Positions 17,739 through 26,416 of a stretch of DNA of 64,000 nucleotides are shown piece after piece. The notes under the pieces were generated by a model. The model was not told the DNA's origin, made no database searches, and saw only the letters and a list, made by a program, of their open reading frames with translations. Numbering within the stretch: the stretch's first letter is position 1; the number at the start of each line of letters is the position of its first letter. Origin of the DNA: Chloroflexi bacterium GWB2_49_20 (GTDB taxonomy: Bacteria > Chloroflexota > Anaerolineae > Anaerolineales > Villigracilaceae); NCBI GenBank assembly GCA_001796335.1, contig MGMF01000021.1, positions 124,001-188,000 on the forward strand. The letters run 5' to 3'. The translations under genes and the position numbers were made by a program.

Positions 17739-19004
17739 ATGGCAGCAGATCTTCGAAATTTGCTTAGTATTCCTAATATCCGGCTTGACGAAATAAATTC
17801 AGTGCTACTGGATTCAGATCAACGCATTATCACCGACATTTTGGATGTTGTTAATAAGTATGGATCTCCGGATGAAATTAATAATAAAGCACAGGAAGCA
17901 CGGAAATTGCCCAATTTATTAAAAAAGGTTAACGACGTTTGTCCAGGTTATGTAAAAGATCTTAATTGGCTCACATATCAACAACTAGCTGGAGCATTTT
18001 GCACAATTGCAGAATATCGCAACAAAATTCTGGGATCTAACCATTCCCAAATAGAATTTAACAACGACTTTGCAGTAACTTTGGAAGTAAGTGCTTTGCA
18101 ATATTTTCCATGGGTGTGCGAAATGGCTGAAAGTGCGATAAAAGACAGGACCCTGATCCCTGGACGGTTCATTGCGGTCAGAAAAATGAAGGAATCTGAA
18201 GCTGATGGTGACTTGCCCGCAATAATTGCCGCCTTGAGTATTATGGGGGCTTCTTTTGTAGAAACCCTCGACACCAAAGGAACTGATGGTTCAAATATAC
18301 ACCTTGGAGGACCCGATACGATTACAGGATATTTCGGCGGCGTTGGGCAGCCGAATGCTTACCCTCTCAAATGGTTGGATGAGTTCTTGTATTATTATAC
18401 AAACTACGGATTGAAAGAGGTCTTGAATATCAACCCTGGCACAGTATTAGCGAGTTACCTTCTTTACAAGCTTGGTATAAACATAGAATTCAAAATATCC
18501 GTTTTTATGGGAAACGATAATCCCTACGCTGCTTTTTGGACACTAATTTGCGCAAAGTTGTTCAGCAGAGACGACGGCAGTACACCTTTAATTGGTTTTA
18601 ATTGGTCAAATTCGATCAACAACGAATCAATGGAGATAGCTGCCCAGTTCCGTAAATCGCTTGGGTTTGAGGAATTGATTCGCTTTGAACATCATATTAC
18701 TGAAACTTGGAAAAGTATCGTTCGCCAACCATACAACCGTCGTGATGAATTGATAGAATTAGCTGATCATGTGGCAAATATCTCAGCAAAACACGAAGGA
18801 GGTGATCCTGAAATTGATTCCACACGCGCTCATCCTTCAGATATACTGGATTATTTTCGAGACAAGTCTGAGGTTATAGCGTCAGGAGACTGGGATAATT
18901 TGAAATTAAATTTCTTTGATAAAGTTAATGCTTGCAATAAAACTGCTGAAGCGCTTACAAGAAATGGTTTATCTTTTATTCCTGCAACGAATTTGCATAA
19001 ATGA
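17739..19004 (+). CDS. Unrecognised 421-aa soluble protein
   Basis: I do not recognise this family. The ATG at 17739 has a strong RBS (AGGAGAATAAATTA); an upstream in-frame start at 17706 lacks one. The protein has no signal peptide or clear membrane span. Possible active-site segments are MKESEADGDLPAIIAAL, DTKGTDGSNIHLGGPDT, MGNDNPYAAFWTL and ISAKHEGGDPEIDSTRAHP, all rich in Asp/Glu/His/Gly. The spacing of short strands and helices in the middle would fit a TIM-barrel-like or other alpha/beta enzyme, but that is a guess. It stands alone, convergent with guaB. Confidence 0.75.
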   Translation: MAADLRNLLSIPNIRLDEINSVLLDSDQRIITDILDVVNKYGSPDEINNKAQEARKLPNLLKKVNDVCPGYVKDLNWLTYQQLAGAFCTIAEYRNKILGSNHSQIEFNNDFAVTLEVSALQYFPWVCEMAESAIKDRTLIPGRFIAVRKMKESEADGDLPAIIAALSIMGASFVETLDTKGTDGSNIHLGGPDTITGYFGGVGQPNAYPLKWLDEFLYYYTNYGLKEVLNINPGTVLASYLLYKLGINIEFKISVFMGNDNPYAAFWTLICAKLFSRDDGSTPLIGFNWSNSINNESMEIAAQFRKSLGFEELIRFEHHITETWKSIVRQPYNRRDELIELADHVANISAKHEGGDPEIDSTRAHPSDILDYFRDKSEVIASGDWDNLKLNFFDKVNACNKTAEALTRNGLSFIPATNLHK

Positions 19005-19098
19005 CTTAGTGACTTAAACTCCCCCATAAATAAATCAAAAGATATGGGTAGTAGTAGATGATTTATGCCTATGCGCATGTTCATCAAACAAGATCCCA

Positions 19099-20559
19099 TT
19101 ACACTCGATCGACATCGTGAGGACGACTTTCACGATAACCAGCTGGGGTGATTTCTATAAACTCAGCCTTCTCCTGCATTTCCCTTATCGTTTTACCCCC
19201 TCCGTAGCTCAACCCCGATCGCAATCCTCCCACCAACTGAAAGAGCACTTCTTCAACTTTTCCGCGATACGGGACGACAGCTTCTACACCTTCTGGAATA
19301 ACTTTATCCCAATCTTCCTGATCTTCCGCACTCTCATCCTCTCCCCGCTCTGTCAATTTTCGCCCCATGGCGGCTCCCAGCGATGCCATGCCCCGTACAA
19401 CCTTAAATTTTTGACCATCACGAATAACCGCTGAGCCCGGAGCTTCTTCCGTCCCTGCGAACAAGCTTCCAACCATAACGGTTTCTGCGCCTGCTGCCAA
19501 AGCCTTTACCATATCACCAGAAAATCTAACTCCACCATCTGCAATAATTGGGATGTTCTTTTTGGATTCCTGAACACCCTTAACACTATCCATGATAGCG
19601 GTGAGTTGAGGTACTCCATAACCTGTAACGATACGAGTTGTACATATGGAACCAGGTCCAATACCTACCTTTATCGCGTCTGCCCCAGCTTCGGCGAGAT
19701 CAAATGCCCCTGATTCTGTTGCCACGTTACCCGCGATAACTTGGATATTTTCAAAGGTGCTTTTTAACCTTTTCACCATATTGATGCAATGATCGGCATG
19801 TCCGTGGGCTATATCTAATACAAGCACATCTACGCCAGCTTCAATCAGAATTCTAGCGCGTTCCATTTCACCGCTTGTAACTCCAATAGCAGCCCCAACG
19901 CATAATCTTCCTTTCTCATCTAACGTAGCATTTGGGTACATTTCGGGTTTTACAACATCTTGAGCTGTAATCAAACCTTTCAAGTTGCCATCTTCGTCTA
20001 ACACCGGTAGCTTTTCCAATCGGTGTTTATACAACAATATTCTCGCAGCCTCCGGGGTAATATCTGGAGAAGCAACAACAAGATTCCTTGATTCGGTCAT
20101 AACATCTTTTACTTCATTAAATTCCCCCGGTGCCAGCAACAAATCGCGTGATGTAATTATCCCAACCAACTTGTTTTGATTATCTTTGACCACCAATCCG
20201 CCAACCTTCTCTTTTTTCATTAATCGTTTGGCATCGTCAATTGAGGCATCCTGATTTATCTCATAAGGATTCTCAACAATAAATCCCTGGCAACGTTTTA
20301 CATTACGAACCTGTTTCGTCTGGTGTTCAATCGACATAAATCTGTGAATAATGCCAATCCCACCATTTTCAGCCATTGCTTTTGCCATGGCTTCTTCAGT
20401 TACCGTATCCATATTGGCACTAATGATCGGAATATTCAAATTAATTGTTCGCGTTAGACGAGTAGAAGTTACAACATCATTACGAGAAGTAATTGAAGAC
20501 CTGCTCGGAACCAATAACACATCGTCAAACGTTAAGCCCTTAATTTTTCTTATTTTCAT
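19099..20559 (-). CDS. guaB: Inosine-5'-monophosphate dehydrogenase
   Basis: IMPDH oxidises IMP to XMP with NAD+, the committed step of GMP synthesis. The 486-aa product has the beta/alpha barrel interrupted by two CBS domains (about 95-215), the catalytic loop [13 protein letters not shown] with Cys306, the phosphate-binding [10 protein letters not shown] and the C-terminal mobile flap. The start at 20559 ([16 protein letters not shown]) has a GGAG box 5 bases upstream (TTGGAGAAGCC); the ATG at 20583 has none. It lies about 110 bp after the last small ORF of the CODH/ACS locus and probably has its own TATAGT promoter near 20590. Confidence 0.96.
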   Translation of the reverse strand: MKIRKIKGLTFDDVLLVPSRSSITSRNDVVTSTRLTRTINLNIPIISANMDTVTEEAMAKAMAENGGIGIIHRFMSIEHQTKQVRNVKRCQGFIVENPYEINQDASIDDAKRLMKKEKVGGLVVKDNQNKLVGIITSRDLLLAPGEFNEVKDVMTESRNLVVASPDITPEAARILLYKHRLEKLPVLDEDGNLKGLITAQDVVKPEMYPNATLDEKGRLCVGAAIGVTSGEMERARILIEAGVDVLVLDIAHGHADHCINMVKRLKSTFENIQVIAGNVATESGAFDLAEAGADAIKVGIGPGSICTTRIVTGYGVPQLTAIMDSVKGVQESKKNIPIIADGGVRFSGDMVKALAAGAETVMVGSLFAGTEEAPGSAVIRDGQKFKVVRGMASLGAAMGRKLTERGEDESAEDQEDWDKVIPEGVEAVVPYRGKVEEVLFQLVGGLRSGLSYGGGKTIREMQEKAEFIEITPAGYRESRPHDVDRV

Positions 20560-20669
20560 GGCTTCTCCAATAGTTACCTTCATGACTATAGAAAGCTTGC
20601 GTTAAAAATAATTTTGTTCCAAAAAAAGAGACGGTTATTTTGGTTGAGTTTTACCAATAGCTAAAATAT

Positions 20670-20771
20670 TTACGTGCCCTGATATTTGGTGTTATCCAAC
20701 GCCTTGCGAAGTTCTTCATCATTTTCAGCTTTATTGGGTTCTTTTACGTTTTTCATTTCATCCAATATCAT
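20670..20771 (-). CDS. Possible 33-aa small protein downstream of cooC
   Basis: A short open frame begins 9 bases after the stop of the second CooC gene, on the same strand. The predicted peptide is hydrophilic, rich in Lys/Glu/Asp/Asn (KNVKEPNKAENDEELRKAL) and lacks Cys and hydrophobic runs. A second in-frame ATG five codons in has a weak GGA box. The composition looks protein-like, but no homology is recognised and the RBS is poor, so this may be chance. Confidence 0.3.
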   Translation of the reverse strand: MILDEMKNVKEPNKAENDEELRKALDNTKYQGT

Positions 20772-20780
20772 AGATTCTAG

Positions 20781-21566
20781 TTATAGGATCTGATCCATCA
20801 TCTCAGATACTGCCCTACAGACTGGCGAGTTCCCATTGATCTCAACCAATGGCCTCCCATTAAAGTCAAAATTCGTTATTTCTGAATCGGCTGGAATAAC
20901 ACCCAACAATGGAATATCCATTGTCGAAATAAAATCCGCTAATGCTTGATGCATCTCTGCTGGCAACCGGTTAATAATTAAATAAGCATTTTCAATATTA
21001 ATGTCTAATTCTTTACTCATTTCGGCAACGCGCTGGGCGGCAACCAAACCTCTTTGAGTAGGATCGCTTACCACCAAAAGATGTTGAACATCCCTGGTTG
21101 TTCGCCGGCTTAAATGCTCCATTCCTGCTTCATTGTCAATTACGACAAATGCATAATTTTTACTCATAGAATCAATAACTTCACGCAAATTATGATTAAC
21201 TGCGCAATAGCATCCAGAACCTTCACCACGTCCCATGGCGATTAAATCATATCTGGCACCCTCAGATAATGACGAACGGATTTGATAATCAAGGTACTCT
21301 CTTTTGGATTGACCACCAGGCATGACACCCATTGCAGCTCCTCCAGCCGTTAAAGAACTTTTCACCTGATGCAACATATCCTCCCTTATATCGCCAACTG
21401 TCCAATCCAAATCCAATCCAAGCACCATATTCAAATTACTGGATGGATCTGCATCAATCGCCAAGATACTTCCTGACTGTTTTTGTGCGAGATACTTTAT
21501 AACCATACCAGCAATTGTCGTCTTGCCAACACCACCTTTGCCGGCTAATGCTATTGTAGTCGTCAT
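20781..21566 (-). CDS. CooC-type nickel-insertion ATPase (second copy)
   Basis: CooC/AcsF P-loop ATPases load nickel into CODH or acetyl-CoA synthase. The 261-aa product has the deviant Walker A GKGGVGKTT (9-17), the AIDADPSSNLNMVLG switch region and the CxC metal motif at C119/C121 (GSGCYC), which forms the nickel site between protomers. It starts 6 bases after the previous CooC gene. It differs clearly from that gene, so one may serve CooS and the other AcsB; which is which cannot be told from sequence. It ends the recognisable part of the CODH/ACS locus. Confidence 0.9.
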   Translation of the reverse strand: MTTTIALAGKGGVGKTTIAGMVIKYLAQKQSGSILAIDADPSSNLNMVLGLDLDWTVGDIREDMLHQVKSSLTAGGAAMGVMPGGQSKREYLDYQIRSSLSEGARYDLIAMGRGEGSGCYCAVNHNLREVIDSMSKNYAFVVIDNEAGMEHLSRRTTRDVQHLLVVSDPTQRGLVAAQRVAEMSKELDINIENAYLIINRLPAEMHQALADFISTMDIPLLGVIPADSEITNFDFNGRPLVEINGNSPVCRAVSEMMDQIL

Positions 21567-21572
21567 TTTCTT

Positions 21573-22355
21573 TTACCTTTCGAAATCCATCTTCGCAATT
21601 TTTTCTACCATTAATTCCACAGAGTTTTTTAATGCGGGAATATGATCATAAACTGGTATACCCAAACGATCTGCTTCCTGAACAGAAAGATCGGCAGGGA
21701 GGAAGCCAAGAATGGGTATGCCTGGTGTATTCTTCTCAATAAATCTTTCCTCTTCATCTTCTCGAATTTTATTACCCACCAATAACAATCGCTTTAACCC
21801 TATATCATTGGCAAGTTTTTTAATTTGAGCCGCCGTTCCCAGACTTCTACGGGTCGGTTCTACCACAACAATCATCGCATCTACAAAATCTACAGTTGCT
21901 CTTCCAAGGTGTTCAACACCAGCATACATATCTAATAGCAATATCTCGTCTTTCCTAAAAAGGAGGTGCGTAAATAATGTCTTTAGCATGGCCCCCTCAG
22001 GGCAGATACATCCAGATCCACCCATGTCTACCGAACCCATCTCCAGCAAACGAACATTTCGATTAACAATACTGAATCTTTCAGGAATATCATCAACGCG
22101 CGGATTTAAGGTGAAGTAGCCACCTACCATTCCAGGTTTTGCGCCTGTCCTTTCTTCAATCAATTCATCCATTTGAGATATTGGATGCAACAATTCTCTA
22201 AGTGATTCGGGGAAGCCTAAAGCTCCTGCCAAACACGGGGAAGGATCTGCGTCAACTGCCAACACCTGTTTCCCCATATCTGCATATACTTGTGCTAAAA
22301 GGGCGGTGAGGGTGGTTTTGCCAACTCCGCCTTTTCCTGTGATAGCTAATTTCAT
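21573..22355 (-). CDS. CooC-type nickel-insertion ATPase (first copy)
   Basis: This 260-aa CooC/AcsF-like ATPase has Walker A GKGGVGKTT (7-15), AVDADPSPCLAGALG and the nickel-binding CxC at C116/C118 (GGSGCICPEGA). The RBS is AGGAG, 4 bases from ATG. It follows the RlmN-like radical SAM gene by 10 bases and precedes the second CooC by 6 bases. Two paralogous CooC proteins next to both CODH and ACS suggest one per nickel enzyme. Confidence 0.9.
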   Translation of the reverse strand: MKLAITGKGGVGKTTLTALLAQVYADMGKQVLAVDADPSPCLAGALGFPESLRELLHPISQMDELIEERTGAKPGMVGGYFTLNPRVDDIPERFSIVNRNVRLLEMGSVDMGGSGCICPEGAMLKTLFTHLLFRKDEILLLDMYAGVEHLGRATVDFVDAMIVVVEPTRRSLGTAAQIKKLANDIGLKRLLLVGNKIREDEEERFIEKNTPGIPILGFLPADLSVQEADRLGIPVYDHIPALKNSVELMVEKIAKMDFER

Positions 22356-22365
22356 AAGACTCCTA

Positions 22366-23313
22366 TCAAGCTAACGATTGAATCGGATAAGTGTATCCAT
22401 CTGATATCGAATTTTGAGATTGTAAATACTTTAATACATATTGTCCGCAATTGCTGCCAATTTGATTCTCTTCCAATTCACCGATGCTAACAATCACATC
22501 ATACCCGCTCTTGTTCAAACGACTGGTTAGATTGTTCTGTGCCTCTGGCCGACTTGGGTCAATATAAGAAACGAGTCCATTTTTTACTGCCTGGCAGGTT
22601 GGGTTTACAGGGGTTATTTTAATCAAATACTTTTGGGGATCAAAATATTTTAACAACACAGCCTCATCGATAGACATTTTCTCTGCAAGAGCAAAATTGA
22701 GTGTGATTTTTCGGTCACCTGTTCTAAAAAATTTATCGCCATAAACTGCCAGTTGAGCAAAGCCCCATTTTCGAACAGGTATCAACTTATTCCGCTGCGT
22801 CTGGTCGGTTGTATGTAAAGAATATTGAAATTGAAATCTACCATTCTGGTAAAATTTGTTTTTTATCTCCAGCAGACGTTCAAAGAATTTCTCTGATCCA
22901 TACGGAGCTATTGTGGAAATGGAAGGAATTAATCCTGGGGCAGTGTACCGTGAAGGTAATGTTTCCAATACTTCAAGTACGGCAGGGTTAAGAGCAGGCT
23001 CCCCCATTCGAGCAAATTGTATTTTGAATTTTTCGCTCGGTACAATTCGATCGGGAAACCATTTATCGACCAGGTAATCTATTTGTTGCAAGATTTGATT
23101 CGCAGTGGGTTTTCCTTTATATTGGCCACCCGCATCACATATCATACATTTAACCGGACATCCAAATAGAGTCGATACCATCAAAACCCATCGTTCGTCT
23201 CGGGTGAACGGTGGTTGAAGTGCCTCGACAAATTCTACGATTTTTTCGTCTCCAAAGTCAGCCATATAAACAGTTGCAATTTTCGAATCTCCGGTTTCTG
23301 CAAACACTCTCAT
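22366..23313 (-). CDS. RlmN-like radical SAM protein in the CODH/ACS locus, lacking one catalytic Cys
   Basis: The 315-aa protein aligns by eye with the RlmN core. It has cluster motif GCPVKCMIC (C52, C56, C59), a G-E-P segment ARMGEPALNP, and the C-terminal methyl-carrier Cys289 in GSNCGQYV. The position of the second RlmN catalytic Cys (in RlmN, L-C-V-S-S/T) is Met45 here (LMVST), and the N-terminal RNA-binding helical domain is missing. It is therefore probably not an rRNA methylase. It sits in the operon between a flavoprotein and the CooC genes, with its ATG directly after the upstream stop (TAAATG, GAGG RBS). A cofactor- or protein-modifying role is inference. Confidence 0.8.
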   Translation of the reverse strand: MRVFAETGDSKIATVYMADFGDEKIVEFVEALQPPFTRDERWVLMVSTLFGCPVKCMICDAGGQYKGKPTANQILQQIDYLVDKWFPDRIVPSEKFKIQFARMGEPALNPAVLEVLETLPSRYTAPGLIPSISTIAPYGSEKFFERLLEIKNKFYQNGRFQFQYSLHTTDQTQRNKLIPVRKWGFAQLAVYGDKFFRTGDRKITLNFALAEKMSIDEAVLLKYFDPQKYLIKITPVNPTCQAVKNGLVSYIDPSRPEAQNNLTSRLNKSGYDVIVSIGELEENQIGSNCGQYVLKYLQSQNSISDGYTYPIQSLA

Positions 23314-24201
23314 TTAGCGCCTCATTAATATTTGGTTATGGATCTTCATTGCCGCCTTTATCCCATCACCTGCAGCTATTGATGCTTGTCTGTAAATACC
23401 ATTTTTGACATCACCAACCAATAAGCAGCTGTCTTTGCTCATTAATGGGTCTACAAAGTCTAATTGCGGATCTCTCCCAATTGCTAATACAATTTCGTCG
23501 CATTCGAGCGCGAATCTTATATTTTCGCTGTTCGTGCACTGGACTAGTAATGAGTCGTTTATATCACCCCTATTCGATGGCAATAGGTCAATATTTTGAA
23601 CATCTGTATCACACATGTACGTGATCATATTATTTGAAAATGCCCTATCAGCCAGTAGTTGAAGTGATTTTAATTCTGAACCTCGATTTAAGATTGTAAC
23701 TCTATTTCTTTTTGAAAGATTTAATGCATAGTCAAAAGCTGCGTCCCCGCACCCAATGATAATAATATGTTTTTCGATTTGTTCTAATATTCCTTTGATG
23801 TCCTGATGAACTTTTCTGCGCACTTTTTCAGAAAGAGCAAAAGGAATAGGTTTTGGCTTAGTACCAGATGCTATTACAACAAAATCTGAAATGAATATTT
23901 CCGCATCACTGCTCATTATGTATTGAGCATTCATGTATTCTAATCGCTTTATTTGTAATTTTGTTATCCTAATGTCCAGTTTCCGCAAATGTTTTTCCAA
24001 CAAATATATCAATTTTGGGCCACTGATTCCATTCGGAAATCCGGGATAATTTTCAATCAGGTTTGCATTCCACAACAAACCGCCCATATTATCCATTTCA
24101 AACAATCTCGGTTCATATCCCAACCTCTTCAACTGAATAGATGTTGCGACACCACCGGGACCTGCTCCAATGACAGAAATCTGACTATATTCCATATGCA
24201 T
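23314..24201 (-). CDS. Thioredoxin-reductase-like FAD/NAD(P) oxidoreductase without redox disulfide
   Basis: The 295-aa flavoprotein has two Rossmann domains: FAD-binding SVIGAGPGGVATS at the N-terminus and NAD(P)-binding IIIIGCGDAAFD near residue 165, plus the C-terminal FAD motif LLVGDVKNG. Architecture and length match thioredoxin reductase, but the CxxC redox pair before the second Rossmann motif is absent. It therefore resembles the ferredoxin/flavodoxin-NADP reductase branch. The ATG at 24201 overlaps the upstream stop (TAATG); a second ATG lies two codons in. Inside the CODH/ACS locus it may move electrons between NAD(P)H and ferredoxin, but this is inferred. Confidence 0.8.
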   Translation of the reverse strand: MHMEYSQISVIGAGPGGVATSIQLKRLGYEPRLFEMDNMGGLLWNANLIENYPGFPNGISGPKLIYLLEKHLRKLDIRITKLQIKRLEYMNAQYIMSSDAEIFISDFVVIASGTKPKPIPFALSEKVRRKVHQDIKGILEQIEKHIIIIGCGDAAFDYALNLSKRNRVTILNRGSELKSLQLLADRAFSNNMITYMCDTDVQNIDLLPSNRGDINDSLLVQCTNSENIRFALECDEIVLAIGRDPQLDFVDPLMSKDSCLLVGDVKNGIYRQASIAAGDGIKAAMKIHNQILMRR

Positions 24202-24851
24202 TACGCTGGTAGTAATTCCTGACAAAGAACCGGTCTCGCAAAACCATGCGCTAAGGTAATCAAAGCTGCCATGTGCAATCTTTCTGAATAAGTTGCGGTT
24301 CCGTCGACAGTAAAAAAAACTTCATAATCTTGCACAAAGGCTGACCGGGCTGTTGTCTCACAGCACAAATGAGTCATGACACCGCAAATTACGACTTGCT
24401 CAATATGATCTTGTTGCAGCAATTTGTCGAGTGATGTTTCCCAGAACGCATCATAGCGCTCTTTATGGATTATTGTACCTTTTGTTGAATCGATCTCATC
24501 GATCAAAGATGACATGTCCGAATTTATTTCCAACAATTCTTTCCACCACACTGCCATCATCCCAGCTGTTTCATGATTATTACTGTGCCTGGAAAAATAG
24601 ATGGGTTGTTTCTGGGCTGTAAATGCTTCTATTAGCGATTGAACGTTTGAAATGATTGCCGGAGCACTTGGTATGAAAGCATGGGATTCAATCGAAAAAA
24701 AATATTTCTGCATATCAAGGACAAGCAATGCTGCCTTTTTAGAATTATATTTTATGTTTGCGTGCGATAATCCTAATGCGCAAATACTCTCCAGCATTCG
24801 TCTGGACTTCCTTTCGATTGTATTTGCGGTAAAGAATGCTTTTTTTTCCAT
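24201..24851 (-). CDS. Cysteine hydrolase, isochorismatase-like
   Basis: This isochorismatase-fold protein (216 aa) has the usual Asp-Lys-Cys triad: Asp in LLVLDMQKYFF, Lys in IIHKERYDAFW and Cys in GVMTHLCCETTARSAF. Family members cleave amides or vinyl ethers of small molecules such as nicotinamide, N-carbamoyl compounds or isochorismate. An N-terminal extension of about 38 residues precedes the core. It is the middle of a run of overlapping accessory genes in the CODH/ACS locus, and its link to that pathway is unknown. Confidence 0.82.
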   Translation of the reverse strand: MEKKAFFTANTIERKSRRMLESICALGLSHANIKYNSKKAALLVLDMQKYFFSIESHAFIPSAPAIISNVQSLIEAFTAQKQPIYFSRHSNNHETAGMMAVWWKELLEINSDMSSLIDEIDSTKGTIIHKERYDAFWETSLDKLLQQDHIEQVVICGVMTHLCCETTARSAFVQDYEVFFTVDGTATYSERLHMAALITLAHGFARPVLCQELLPA

Positions 24852-24868
24852 AATTATTGCCCGAATCC

Positions 24869-25510
24869 TTATTCATTGAGGTGTTTAAGGATTTTTTGCG
24901 TAAGCATACTGCCAAGAATAGCGCAAGCGTCGGTCGGAAGGAATTTACTCACTGATGAATCAAAAAGGATTTTACAACTGGGTGGAAAATCTTCATCCCC
25001 ACACCAAAAAACAACAGCCAAAGGTACTTTTGGTAACGCAATAAATTTGTAGGATGCATTGCCAACTTCCATAGGCGATCCGTTCAATTGAATCGCAACC
25101 TTGGAATATCTATTTATATCGGTCTCGATTGAAGAAGCCAATTTATTACCTGTATAATCCTGAAAGGCTTGGTTGTAAAATCTGCCTCCCGGAAGCTCGG
25201 CAAAGGATTCCCATTTTCCGGGAGACATATCGATATCATAAATTGCAGTAGTAGCCAGGTAATAGCATACTAATGCTTGAGATGATGTATTTAGGATAAT
25301 TTCATCATCCTTTTTATATGCGATCAATTGAGGGTATTTGATTTCAACGGCAATTTCAAATATCGATAACGAAAAACATGAAGCACCAGAATTTTCGTTG
25401 TACTCCATTCCACATCGTAACGCAATTCCTTTTGGGTCTGCCATGTCAATTATACTTAATTTTAATTGATCGATCTTGTCCTGCAACATTATTTCACTTT
25501 CTTTACTCAT
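24869..25510 (-). CDS. DUF3786-domain protein
   Basis: This 213-aa protein resembles DUF3786, a domain found in anaerobes near corrinoid and Fe-S enzyme genes. Recognisable segments are IDMADPKGIALRCGMEY, LVCYYLATTA, SFAELPGGRFYNQAFQ and VVFWCGDEDFPPSCKILF. The ATG at 25510 is preceded by GGAG at 7 bases and overlaps the stop of the HdrC-like gene by 8 bases; a GTG 30 bases upstream is rejected. The function of DUF3786 is not known. Location implies a helper role for CODH/ACS or MetVF. Confidence 0.75.
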   Translation of the reverse strand: MSKESEIMLQDKIDQLKLSIIDMADPKGIALRCGMEYNENSGASCFSLSIFEIAVEIKYPQLIAYKKDDEIILNTSSQALVCYYLATTAIYDIDMSPGKWESFAELPGGRFYNQAFQDYTGNKLASSIETDINRYSKVAIQLNGSPMEVGNASYKFIALPKVPLAVVFWCGDEDFPPSCKILFDSSVSKFLPTDACAILGSMLTQKILKHLNE

Positions 25511-25820
25511 CCATTTGCTCCAAAGTCTTCGGGTTCTCACGGATCATTTTTTCTTTTCGTAATGAAAGCATCACTTTTTGCAGGTTTAATTGCTGAGTGC
25601 AAGCTTTCCTTGCAATATCTAAAGCGATATCATCCCAAAGCATCTTACTTGATAGTATATCCTCATCGTTCATTAAGATAAGCTGTACAAAGCTTCCATA
25701 AGAAATATCCGCATCCCGGGGAGTGACCAAATCACAGGCCAGGCATCCGCGACATTTTCGCAGGTCCTGGCCTGTTGATTCTAAAATTATTTTCCGTAAT
25801 GGCTGCTTAGAATTCGTCAA
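25503..25820 (-). CDS. Degenerate HdrC-like small protein
   Basis: The 105-aa protein follows the plan of heterodisulfide reductase subunit C: a first cluster motif CRGCLACD near residue 23, then a typical D-x-x-x-x-x-F-V-Q-L stretch and ILSSKMLWDDIALDIARK. In HdrC the W is followed by C-x-x-C-x-x-C-x-x-x-C-P; here those cysteines are gone apart from one, and the first motif has lost its fourth Cys. It could bind at most one unusual cluster. The start is TTG overlapping the end of the GNAT gene. Next to MetVF it may be a relic or adaptor of a MetFV-Hdr electron-transfer complex (inference). Confidence 0.6.
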   Translation of the reverse strand: MTNSKQPLRKIILESTGQDLRKCRGCLACDLVTPRDADISYGSFVQLILMNDEDILSSKMLWDDIALDIARKACTQQLNLQKVMLSLRKEKMIRENPKTLEQMDE

Positions 25821-26373
25821 CTTTCACTTTCAGAGGCATTACCATCAATTTCACATCAATGGTCTCTCCATCTGGAAACATAAAGTAATCATCCAGCGCG
25901 CATTGTTGTTTAAAGCCCATCGTCTCAAAAGCTTTTATTAATTTTACATTTTCAGCTATTACTTCAGCTATCAGGATATGCAACCCTTGCTTTCGTGCAA
26001 TATCGACAACCGTTCTTAACATTTTCATGCCTAAACCCCGCTTTCGAAAATCTTTCGTTAGAAAAATCCTTACTTCACCAATATGCCTTCTTGGACCTTC
26101 GCCTAAATGGAGGGTGGCATTTCCGACAGGGTGTTCCTTAACTAAAGCCAAAATCGGGATTACACTATTGTAATCAAGCTTTTCAATCCAGTTTCGTATT
26201 ACTTCCGGGTCTTTGACATTATGCCTGAAATAACGGAGATCATCGCCATTGATCGATGAATATAGATCTGTTAAAAGACTTTGGTCTTCGTTTGTCAACG
26301 GGCGTAGTAGAATTCGGGCTCCATCCGCAATCGTTACGATTTCTCGAAAATTCTTTAGCTGTTCAGGCATCAT
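25807..26373 (-). CDS. GNAT-family N-acetyltransferase
   Basis: This 188-aa GNAT fold protein transfers acetyl from acetyl-CoA to an amine. Acetyl-CoA-binding motif A is visible as RKRGLGMKMLRTVVDIA, with preceding beta-strand VRIFLTKDF and the N-terminal ILLRPLTNEDQSLLTDLYSS typical of RimJ/RimL-type and metabolite acetylases. The RBS is excellent (TAGGAGGCAAG). It follows metVF by 43 bases and overlaps the HdrC-like gene. The substrate is unknown; protein acetylation linked to acetyl-CoA supply is only a guess. Confidence 0.85.
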   Translation of the reverse strand: MMPEQLKNFREIVTIADGARILLRPLTNEDQSLLTDLYSSINGDDLRYFRHNVKDPEVIRNWIEKLDYNSVIPILALVKEHPVGNATLHLGEGPRRHIGEVRIFLTKDFRKRGLGMKMLRTVVDIARKQGLHILIAEVIAENVKLIKAFETMGFKQQCALDDYFMFPDGETIDVKLMVMPLKVKVDEF

Positions 26374-26416
26374 CTTGCCTCCTACTCACATACGATATCA
26401 TATCAAATTATTCAAA

